A DNA stretch of 21,530 nucleotides from Apostichopus californicus (lineage: Eukaryota; Echinodermata; Holothuroidea; Aspidochirotida; Stichopodidae), in assembly GCA_020650975.1 (NCBI GenBank), contig JAIPMN010004375.1, positions 1 to 21,530 on the forward strand. Reading direction: 5' to 3'. A program made the translations under genes and the position numbers. The notes beneath the pieces are model-generated. The model was given only the letters and a program-made list of their open reading frames with translations, was not told the DNA's origin and did no database searches. Below, one piece after another: positions 7,693 to 16,334 of this stretch; the stretch's first letter is position 1, and every line of letters starts with the position of its first letter.

Positions 7693-10600
7693 GTTAGTGT
7701 GGGTATTACTATTTAAATGAGACATAGTCAAATTTTGTTTCTAATTTCAATTAAGCAATTTTACGTCTTGAAACTGTTTTCGCTAAGCATGGCTTACACA
7801 AACATCGTGGAACCAGTTCTGCGTTACAGTCGTCATGTTAGAGCACAGAAATGAATGCAGTCTGTACACTGCAGTGAATAGCCTCTTAGAAGCAATCTAC
7901 ATACTGTAAATTTGTAGTAGACTGATGTTCATGTACTACTAGTCTACCAATTCTAATCAAATTATGTGACTATATGTTTAATGCAACAGGTATAACGTAA
8001 ATTATTGACTTATTAGTCCGTACACAGCATCCGCCCATGTGGTGCCACTTTCACTGAACTTTCTGGGTATAGGTTGGGAAAATAACCATGGCGCACTTGC
8101 TTATCCCCCAGATTGCAATTTGCAATTACGATCAAAGAGCTTAGCCAGGCCAAAGAATTCTAAATATATTTTGTCAAATACACTTGTAAGCACTTGGAGT
8201 GGATATGGCTAGGTCACTGAAGTTGACTCCAGTGTGGGAGTTATGGGGTCCTCTCAAGAAGAAGAAAAACAAATAAAAATTGAGGTGTGAAATTGTTCAT
8301 TCTAATCTGAGGCATATTTAGGCTAAAAATGAGTATTGAACATGTATAGTATGTAATTTTTGTGTTGTTATATTTTGACGGTCCGATTAATTTAGTAATA
8401 TTACATCAGGCACATAGTCAACAATCAGGTAAATAAGCACCCTTGTTTAACTGACAATCGGGTAAATTAGCCCCAATGCATTGCTTATTCATCCTACGAA
8501 TGAGTAAATAAGCAAGAGCACTGTCTTCATTCAACTGATGATCGGGTAAATAGCTCCCACAAATTGTATGCTGATATTGGTAAATGGTTAATGGCTAAAG
8601 GTAGGTTAGTCTAAACCTCAGCTAGGATAAAGTAATTTCACAATACTCAAAGCACAAATAGCCTATGTTCCATTAATGAGTCAGTAACAGTGAAGACAAT
8701 CTTTCAGATTTTGCACTTTCTTTTAGTTTTGTCCTACAACAACAGGAATTTCATCAATGCTTTGATCAGATACCGTTAGATTTAGGTTAGGCCCTAGGCC
8801 TATACACAGAAAGGTCTTGAATCAGTATGACATGTAGGACTGTCGATATTTGACTCTAAATTTTGAAAGTCGCCCAAGCCTATTCTAAAATTGATGAAGG
8901 CTAACTTTGCAAATGTATGTCAAGGTATATGCTCTTTCCATGTAGAGAATTGTATGTATGTAGTGGATGTTGACATCATGAATCATGGCAAAAACAAACA
9001 TTTTGATACGGTCTGTGGGACAGGAAGCAAGAAGGGAGGGACGGCATTATACAATCACAAGACAATGTACCAAACTAAGAAGTATCGGTGAAACCCAAAT
9101 ATAATATCATAACATATGACGTAACAGGAAGAAACAGGTCCTTTGACCGGTGCATAACAGAACAGAAACAGCTTAACATACAGTACTCAGTTGCCTCTGA
9201 CACAAAGAAGCTAGGGACTAGGGGGCAGCTCTGCCTACTGTAGCAAAAACACCATACTATCATTACAACAATTACAGAACACAATTCAATAGTAGAATGT
9301 CCAAGCCCTCCCTGGAATTGCCTCCACTATTAGGCATATTGTGAATACCGTAACAATATTGTGGAAAGGAAAACAAGTATGATACTGTGGAGATTACCCC
9401 AACTTTTGGCTGTGATGTAGAGACCAATAAAGTCAATTGCTATGATGGTACTAAAATGCCTAGATAAATGACTTCTTTTGCCAAATATTAATAGCTAATA
9501 GACTTTATAAAATAAGTCTGTTCCGCAAAGCTCTTTCAACAATGAGTAAAAACATTGTAAGATGTATCTAATCAGTTGTGATTTTGTACCGTAATGTTTC
9601 ACTTTAAAGAAATTTTTTGTAAAATGAAGTCACTTCATACAAAATCTTAACTGATATTGTTGGTAAATTTAATATACTACAATAATTCAATTTTTATCTT
9701 GCTTGACTAGTAATAATGAAAATTAAAATAAGTATTTTGTTTTCTATGTTTTGTTTTTTAAATTTTATTTTCTTTCCAATTTTTTGTACAAATACCTTTG
9801 GACATCTTTGTTTTTTTCCCCCATACAGACAGATGAGAAGGAAGATGTCAACATTACTTTTGAAGACCAACAAAAAATCAATAAATTTGCAACAAATACA
9901 AATAAACTGACCGAGGTAGAGGATGAAATACAGAGTAAAAAGGTATTGATGTCATTGATAACACATCAGTAGAGAGTATGAAGCTGAATGATTTAACAGA
10001 CTTGTGCAATGTTTCGTATGTTATCACACAGAGAAAATTATGTCTAGTCACATGTATTCACTGTACCAACTTTGAGAAAACTGGAATTGATGTCATCACT
10101 GACATTAACCCATCTTTATAAGGTGTTATGGAAATGCAGAATAACAAGTATACTCTAAGGAATTTAATACATTGAGCACCCCACTCATGTCTATTCATGA
10201 AGGTGGGGGGGGGGGGGGTTATCTGTGACCAAACTAGAGTAAAATGGTTGGATGTCATTAGTCACCCATCAATGGTAACACATGTGAGTGAAAAATTGCA
10301 GGTGTAGCAACCTACATAACACTACATACAGTATATGGTCATTTCATTTTATGAAATGAAAAGTGGAGTCATCCATCGGTGGAAATCAAAGAGCAGGTGT
10401 TACAAATGGCACAGTGTGTATAGGCCATTACATATCTAATATATAGAAAGGTTTTGTTGTTTGCTGAGTGATACAAAAGTTCATTGCTCATCCCAGATAA
10501 TGTTTAATCTACAAAACAATGTATACACTTGCTTAGTGCTTTTAATTATTGCATGCAAATACAAAGCACTGCCATCTCATATTTAATATCAGGTATTTTA

Positions 10601-12523
10601 TTATTTTATTATTATTATCAGGTAAATGGGGGGGGGGGGGAGGAGGGGGGNNNNNNNNNNTATTTAATATCAGGTATTTTATTATTTTATTATTATTATC
10701 AGGTAAATGGGGGGGGGGGGAGGAGGGGGGAGTGTTATCATTATCAGAGTTTTATGTATTTGTAATATTTTCCACCAATAATCAGTTGTGTTCTAAGGGA
10801 TTTGCAACTGTCATTTCTGACCTCAGCTTAAGGGTCTACCATATGCTAGAATAGTTTCATTTCCTAAAATATAAATTGCAAAAGGACATTCAATAAACAG
10901 TGCAGTTGTTAACAATTATATTGTCCTCAGTGTTAGACTTGTCATGCATGTTTCATTTGTTGTCATTCACTGAGTACTAACTACAGTAGTACTACTATCA
11001 TGAAATATCAACCGATGTCAGATCGTTAACTTTTTACCTTCACAGAAACAGCTTCAAAATTTACAAGATGCTGCAGATGAGCTAGAACTAGCAGATGAAG
11101 ATGAAGCTGTTCCATATCCTTTGTCAACCTGTTCAGTAACCTTCTTTTGGCTGATAAGTTTTGCTCTTTATGGTTCTTAAACCTATAAGAAGAGTCCTAA
11201 TTGGTTCCACAGAGTCCCCAGAAATGAATATGTGAATATTCATGAAACCTCTTCATAAGTGTTGGTCCCCATAGGTAGTCATTCATTCAATAGAAAAGAC
11301 TATTCTTAAGAAGAGTCCTGATTGGTTCCATAGAGTCCCTAGAAATGAATATGAATATTCATGAAACCTCTTCATTAGTGTTGGAAAAACGGGAAGAATG
11401 TTTATTTAGTCACTACGATGATTTGCTCAAGTGTCGAGACTGTGTTGTACTCCAAGCAGTGTATTGCATTAATGATATCACAAATTCTTGAGACATAAAG
11501 TAACAAATGTCAACATTAAACATCAGTGAGACTTGAACTCTCATAGCAATAGGTCTATAGTAGACCTTTTACAACAAGAAAATATTTAGTATTCATATGG
11601 TTTGTTCATTAAACTAGTGTTTGAGTGAATCTGTGGTAAACGGAATAGGAGGATTTAATACAGAAAGTAAATGAAATTCAACCGGCTGCTTTGTTAAAAG
11701 TGAAAAGCTTGAACATATATGTAGTGTTTTTTTTATCTTGAAGTGGAAGTAAGGGCATTGGTTCATTAACAAGAAGCAACAATGCTGTTCCCTTTATGCA
11801 ATTAAAGATGTGTCTACAATTTATAGTAGATCAGTAATACAATTTGTTATCAGGTAAAGGTATTTCTATAAAGAATGAAATCACTACTATTTATCCTCTA
11901 TGTAATCACCAAACCAGTCAGTGACCTGCATCAGAATTTAAAATTAATATATGCATGTATTCATGACAAACATAACATGGGAGCTTAAAACACAGCCAGT
12001 TGGGACAATTTTCTAAGCCTAATACCACTCTATACTGTTCTGTGTTTTCATGCTTCAAAGCGCTGATACTGTCAGTACGAGTGCTTTGAAACTAGACATG
12101 AAAGTGCAGTACAGAAATAATTGTCCCAATGGGATGAAGAAAGATTAAGTGAAGTAAAAAAAATTGGTTTTAATAAATGAATACATTGTTTTTTTTTTAA
12201 AGTGAAGAAATAATCCATCCCACTATTCTTTAAAAACTTCATTAGTCTTCTTGTTTTTTTAATTTTCAAATTGAAAGTACTACATTAAACTATGCATTGA
12301 CTACCTTAACTCTAACCTCACATATAGGGTAGGCGAGGTGTTTGTGTATCAAACATCGGAGGAAGCCTTGAAGCTGGTGGAGCAGACGAAGCAATCTCTG
12401 GAAGGTGACATCTCTCTGCTGGATAAAGATGTAGACGCTATCAAAGAAATCCTCAGTCAGCTAAAAGTGCAACTTTATGCCAAATTTGGTAATAATATCA
12501 ACTTAGAGATGGACGAAGACTGA
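7663..12523 (+). CDS. PFDN4: PFDN4, prefoldin subunit 4, complete in four coding exons
   Basis: Exons are 7663-7692 (or to 7698), 9829-9942, 11046-11113 and 12322-12523. The joined protein has 137 residues (139 with the longer exon 1), against about 134 in human. It carries the beta-type prefoldin pattern: an N-terminal coiled coil (EDVNITFEDQQKINKFATNT, then KLTEVEDEIQSKKKQLQNLQ), the central hairpin (ADEDEAVPYRVGEVFVYQTS), a C-terminal coiled coil (EEALKLVEQTKQSLEGDISL), and the signature end LKVQLYAKFGNNINLEMDED. Prefoldin is a cytosolic jellyfish-shaped heterohexamer that captures nascent actin and tubulin and hands them to the CCT/TRiC chaperonin; subunit 4 is one of four beta-class members. 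The family match is very strong. The last intron is a minor-spliceosome AT-AC intron. No defects are seen. Confidence 0.95.
7693..9828 (+). other. PFDN4 intron 1
   Basis: Apart from the repeat at 8161-8560, this is AT-rich intron. The ORFs at 8891-9091 (plus) and 9075-9284 (minus) lack homology features. A TAGGCCTA word lies near 8795. Confidence 0.65.
8161..8560 (+). repeat. Left copy of a dispersed repeat with GGTAAATAAGC sub-repeats (PFDN4 intron 1)
   Basis: It matches the inverted segment at 15785-16243. Shared blocks, in order, are TAAATATATTTTGTCAAATA, GTAAGCACTTGGAG, TTGACTCCAGTG, GGCATATTTAGGCTA, ACATCAGGCA and CAATCAGGTAAATAAGC. The inner end has four spaced copies of GATCGGGTAAATAAGC-like words starting near 8422, 8455, 8497 and 8539. 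Subterminal repeats suggest a non-autonomous DNA transposon, but no transposase or target duplication is visible. Confidence 0.8.
9829..9942 (+). CDS. PFDN4: PFDN4 exon 2
   Basis: The acceptor is TTTTTTTCCCCCATACAG and the donor GTATTG. It encodes 38 residues: TDEKEDVNITFEDQQKINKF followed by ATNTNKLTEVEDEIQSKK. It is almost identical to the EDVNVTFEDQQKINKFARNT segment of human prefoldin 4. Confidence 0.96.
9943..11045 (+). other. PFDN4 intron 2, including a sequence gap
   Basis: Contains a G14 run (10205-10218), the N gap at 10651-10660 with duplicated flanks, and otherwise unremarkable AT-rich DNA. Confidence 0.7.
10580..10730. other. Assembly gap of 10 N with identical 70-bp flanks
   Basis: The sequence at 10580-10650 (TATTTAATATCAGG through a G13 run and AGGAGGGGGG) is repeated at 10661-10730, differing only by one G in the homopolymer. 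The N run at 10651-10660 separates them. The two flanks are probably one locus that failed to merge across the poly-G run. Confidence 0.85.
11046..11113 (+). CDS. PFDN4: PFDN4 exon 3
   Basis: The acceptor is CTTCACAG. It encodes KQLQNLQDAADELELADEDE then AV and two bases of a proline codon. The exon ends at 11113, set by the U12-type donor ATATCCTTT and by homology (IPYQIGDVF in human, VPYRVGEVF here). Confidence 0.93.
11114..11122 (+). other. U12-type 5' splice site (AT-AC class)
   Basis: ATATCCTTT is an exact match to the AT-AC minor-spliceosome donor consensus. No GT donor nearby can join exon 3 to exon 4 in frame while keeping the conserved residues. Confidence 0.9.
11187..11384. repeat. 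Tandem duplication, about 79-bp units about 120 bp apart, in the PFDN4 AT-AC intron
   Basis: Units 11187-11265 and 11308-11384 are about 90 percent identical. They share AAGAAGAGTCCT, ATTGGTTCCA, AGAGTCCC, AGAAATGAATATG and GAATATTCATGAAACCTCTT. Unit 2 contains the perfect palindrome ATGAATATTCAT. They begin about 70 bp after the U12 donor. Confidence 0.9.
12001..12128. repeat. Palindromic (foldback/MITE-like) element
   Basis: The ends are perfect inverted repeats: TGGGACAATT at 12001-12010 and AATTGTCCCA at 12119-12128. Inner arms also pair, with TTTCATG near 12048 opposite CATGAAA near 12098, and CTTCAAAGCGCT opposite AGTGCTTTGAA, around a short loop near 12070. There are no clear target-site duplications. 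It could be a small MITE or a hairpin RNA source. It lies about 190 bp upstream of the branch site of the AT-AC intron. Confidence 0.7.
12304..12321 (+). other. U12 branch site and terminal AC of PFDN4 intron 3
   Basis: CCTTAACT at 12304-12311 matches the minor-spliceosome branch consensus (TCCTTAACT). The presumed branch A at 12308-12309 is 12-13 nt from the terminal AC at 12320-12321, the tight spacing typical of U12 introns. There is no AG acceptor that preserves the conserved PYRVGEVF junction. Confidence 0.9.
12322..12523 (+). CDS. PFDN4: PFDN4 exon 4 and stop codon
   Basis: After completing the proline codon it encodes YRVGEVFVYQTSEEALKLVE, then QTKQSLEGDISLLDKDVDAI, KEILSQLKVQLYAKFGNNIN and LEMDED, stopping at TGA 12521-12523. 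The LKVQLYAKFG.NINLE end is diagnostic for prefoldin subunit 4. Confidence 0.97.
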
Positions 12524-15040
12524 ACAAAATAAGTCATCAACGATATCAAGGATTGCAGTTTTTTTAAAACTTTGAGAGGCTAGAGTGGTGCTGAAGTTTT
12601 GACCTTTTGACATGGATTGGACCCATCTGTGCTCAAGATACTCTCTTTGGGGTGGTTTCCTAGCACTGTTTGGAAGATGGTGAATATTTACTGAGAGAGT
12701 GCAAGGTGGCCTCGGGTGCTTGATGAAGTGTACACTCAACCGTTCTCTGCTAGTTCAATGTAAAGATTGAAGAAATACCTCCAGTTTAACATTGTTTTGA
12801 AACATTTTCTGTTGCAGTTGTTATATTTCTAGAATAACCATAGTGCAGTATTTGTAAGCCCTGAGTAGCCGACCATAAAAATGTCAGATGCATCTTGGTC
12901 ACTAAAGTAGACTGCGCCATAAATATGTTCCCCAACTGCAAAATATGCATGTATGACACTAATTTATACAGAAATTACCTGGAATTGTTATTAAATTTTC
13001 ATCAAAATATATGATATATAGATGCACCAGAAGGTGAAACATTGCAGACGTTACATATGTCATAGTCAGTATGAAAAATTATTGTGGCAATCAGTAAAAA
13101 TAGCCTGTTTAAAAGCCTTAAGTGCCATAATTTACCCCATAATGCTACATCAGAGAGCAAATCATCTTATAGTCCAGACAATGTGTAATATCAAAATTGA
13201 TTGTGAACTCTAGAGCCCCGAGTTGTTTGTCTTTATCTAGAAAAATTACTTCCCCAGGAAGAGTTGTAAGATGTGATGTTATACGTAGCATGTGGTAGAC
13301 CTCATGACTTCTATTAGTTCAATGAAAGATGTTAGTATGTGAAACTGCCAACCGATAAGAATTGAAATCAAAAGCTTCCCCGAAGAAAGTGTAACACTAG
13401 CATAATTTAGCATATTAAATCATGAAATGTTATGAATCTATGAAACAGTGTACTAATTTCATGTGATGAGTTAGTGCATAGGTTTATGAGGAGTACAAGA
13501 TTTAAGATAATTACAAGCAGTTTAAGATAGGTAAGATTTCCTTGATTTTGAATGGTCTCATACTGTAAAGCATTATTGTTGGCTTTATAATTCTTATTAG
13601 CATTTAATAGTCGTCATGATAAGTCGATTGGTGAAGATCTTTGCGAATCAGAATGTTTGTTACAGATCTTGTCACAAAAAGAATATTTTTAGAGTTGATG
13701 TGAATCTTGTGGATGAGTGTTATTAAGTGAACAATTAAGTTCAGAGGCAAAGTTTGTAACTCGGTGGAAAAAAAAACTTTTCTGCTTGTTTTCAGTCTCT
13801 GGAAGCTATTGCTCACTCAGTACATTGCATGTTATTTTCCATTTTTTCCATTTTGATATATCTAGGACAAATTTTAGAGAATAAAATTTCATGTTATTCA
13901 CCAAGGAATAACTTACGGCAAATAATTTACTGAATATAAGAATCTGTTCAGATCCTCAGATAACATCACAGTAAAAGACCCAATAATATTGCATCTGGAT
14001 TTATCTCGGTTTGAATGACTTCACCAGGTCCCTGGGACTATGTGAACAATATAGATGTCTACATATTTTAATTGAAATTCTTTTTTAAAGCAGTACATTG
14101 TATAACTGTGAGATTGTTGAAGTGAAACTGTAAAGGTGAAATGAATGTCTATGTCAGCTTTTGATATAAAGTAAAGGAAATGAAGAGATTCTGTTTTGGT
14201 CTGTTTTTTGGTCACTGGTGAATAAACTGTTGACCATGTAATGAAAATAAAAAAGGTATTCATTATACTTGCAGCAAGAAAACCACGATGATTGGGTGTT
14301 GCACAGGTGTCTATACTCTATAGTCCTTTGTTAAGAGAGAAAAGCTTTGCTGTGGTGCATCAAACAAAAGGAAATTGGCAAACCTGAAGCAGCCAGCATT
14401 CAAATTTCAATAATTGATGATGAATTTAATTGATTAAGGATTATGCAGATATCATAAGTCAACAGTTTGAATTCATTTAGAATAAAAAATTAGGTTGTAG
14501 AATATAAACCTAATGGGTGGAGAACAAGGGTGGTGGTCAAGAGCCAAGTCAGGTCCCGAATATAAGTTTTCACTGTTCATACATCCCATATTTCCTATGT
14601 CCCCAAATTGACCCAGAGGCTGTACCCAAAACCACATCCCTCTCTTGTCAGGCCAGGCCTTCAGTTAACTTTATTTTGAAAACTGGACTGATCAGATTTG
14701 GTGCTTTGAAATTAATAGACTTTACCTTTAGTTCCCTTCTTGTCCTACCCTTCAATCTTTCTTTTCTTTCCACTTCTTTTCCTTTCACCCCTCCCTGTCC
14801 TTCCCCACCTCTCCTTGATCCTTTCTCCCTATCCTTCCTCACCTATTAACCCATTCCTCCTCCCATTGTCCCCACTTCTGCCCCTCATGACATATTTCTT
14901 GACATCTGTCTGGCATCAGTTTTTACTACTGACTGGCACTACTAGCAGCTTGCATCTCCCCCACTGCATTTGTTTCTACCGTCTGCTCTGCAAAGTTGTC
15001 TAGTTTGATCAAGCCAAATTAGGAAAAGCTCTTCATCATT
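12524..15040 (+). other. PFDN4 3' flank and intergenic DNA
   Basis: The PFDN4 3' UTR must start here, but its end is unresolved. Candidate polyadenylation signals are ATTAAA at 12990, AATAAA at 13880-13885 and AATAAA at 14221-14226. A pyrimidine-rich stretch lies at 14735-14890. No convincing exon was found; the 110-codon plus ORF at 14517-14849 is low complexity over its second half. Confidence 0.6.
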
Positions 15041-15054
15041 CAAGAGGCAGATTT

Positions 15055-15372
15055 ACTGCATCTTGCTTGGAGGCGCCGAAAGCAGACGAGAGGGACTATG
15101 CCCGTAGTTGAAATTAACCCACGGTAGCTTCCGATTCATATCACACTAGTGTGTATTTGCACACTATTGATATTGAGTGCTGCAACCTGTCTTCTTACAT
15201 GCTGAGTTGCAGACGATCGAGAGTCGCAAATGAAGATAAAGAGGGCAAACGTAGGTTTCGTTTGAAGTTCGAAAGTTTTGTACGCAGGAGAAAGGTGTTT
15301 CTCACGGAGTGGAATCAGTCAGTGGCGTAGATCTAACTTAGAAGATTTCTGTGACTTTCATATTATAAGGTG
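15055..15372 (+). other. CpG-richer island, possible 5' exon or promoter of an unseen gene
   Basis: The local base use shifts: more CG dinucleotides (GGCGCCG, GACGATCGAGAG, CGTAGG, TACGCAGG) than in the surrounding DNA. A basic 44-codon ORF starts at 15199 (MLSCRRSRVANEDKEGKRRF, ending at TAG 15328-15330), with a possible donor AAG/GTGTGAA near 15370. No family was recognised. It could also be repeat-derived, because CAGTGGCGTAG at 15320-15330 is a known type of transposon end. Confidence 0.25.
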
Positions 15373-15409
15373 TGAATTGGGTAAAATTACATTTCATAAC
15401 GATTGAGGG

Positions 15410-15700
15410 ACGAGCCTCCTAGGCTAGGCTAGAGAGCATGTTTTCATAGACAGGAAGCTTGTGGTCGTCAAGGGAAAACGTGATATCGACTTTTAGTTTT
15501 ACTAGGCCGAACAGTAACAACCTAGGCATAGGCCTTAGTTTGAAGTATTAGGCCTACAGTAATTGTTAGTGTTAGAATACCATAGGTTAGGCTAGGCCTA
15601 AACTTATCAATTGTTAGAAAGAAGTAGCCTACAGTAAAATAACGTTGGTATTGTTAAATCAGCCTAAGTACTTGTAGAGTGAGATTAGGCCTAACTAAAG
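15410..15700. repeat. Cluster of TAGGCCTA-type words
   Basis: At least six variants occur (CTAGGCTAGGCTAGAG, CTAGGCATAGGCCTTAG, TTAGGCCTACAG, GGCTAGGCCTAAAC, GTAGCCTACAG, TTAGGCCTAACT). This word is common in echinoderm genomes from memory. No function is claimed. Confidence 0.6.
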
Positions 15701-15784
15701 GTGTAATATTAGTTACAGCAATAAGGATATGTGCATGACTGAGACTGAGTATTGTTCTCCATAATGTCACTTCCTTAAAGATGG

Positions 15785-16243
15785 ACCTTTTGCTTATTTA
15801 CCAGACAATCAGTTCAATTGGCATCACTCTGGTTCTTTAAATTGATACACGATCGTCAGTTCAATATCGATGCCACTTACTTATTTACTCGATAGTCTGT
15901 CAAATAAAGGGATACTTATTTACCCAATCGCAAGTTAAATATGCCTGATGTTACACACAGCTGGCCAGGATCCAGATGGTGGAGTGCACCCCTCTCTCTT
16001 TTCAGCCTCCCGAAGATACAAAAAAGTAAATTAGTTATAAGCCCAGTCTTTCATATAGACCTAAGTATAAAAGTAATTTGTAGCCTAAATATGCCGCATA
16101 ACGCACAATCTTTCATCCCAATGTTTGTTTGATATTTTTTTCTTTCGGAGGATTCTGTTACATGCACTGGAGTCAGCTTCAACAACTTCACCATACCTTC
16201 CTCCAAGTGCTTACAAACTGTATATTTGACAAGATATATTTAA
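15785..16243 (-). repeat. Right (inverted) copy of the GGTAAATAAGC repeat
   Basis: This is the reverse complement of the family seen at 8161-8560. The outer end carries TAAATATATCTTGTCAAATA, then GTAAGCACTTGGAG, GCTGACTCCAGTG, GGCATATTTAGGCTAC, AACATCAGGCA, and a run of ATTGGGTAAATAAG-type words at the inner end. The two copies differ by many substitutions and by extra sequence around 16000-16080, so they are old. Confidence 0.8.
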
Positions 16244-16334
16244 ATTATGCGTCTACAATCGGGTTAATAGCCACTACTATATAAACATGAGAACGACAAA
16301 ACCCCTTAGTACTGATAGAAACAGGAAGGGACAA

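Noticed and set aside
9716-9910. ORF starting in frame upstream of PFDN4 exon 2 (MKIKISILFSMF..)
   Set aside because: The upstream part is the pyrimidine-rich end of intron 1; the acceptor CCCCCATACAG and the exon 1 candidate at 7663 explain the gene better.
10529-10854. ORFs spanning the N gap with poly-Gly stretches
   Set aside because: They are translations through the gap and the duplicated poly-G flanks, with no biological support.
11114-12327. Reading PFDN4 intron 3 as ending at AG 12326-12327
   Set aside because: It would delete the conserved Tyr-Arg (Tyr-Gln in human) of PYRVGEVF and leave an odd AT-AG pair. The AC end fits both homology and the U12 branch spacing.
14517-14849. 110-codon plus-strand ORF
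   Set aside because: The second half is pyrimidine-rich low complexity (Ser, Leu, Pro, Phe). There are no homology features and no splice context.
8161-16243. One 8-kb transposon that captured PFDN4 exons
   Set aside because: The gene is intact in normal order with exon 1 outside the arms, the arms are strongly diverged, and no transposase or target duplication is visible. Two separate insertions are simpler.
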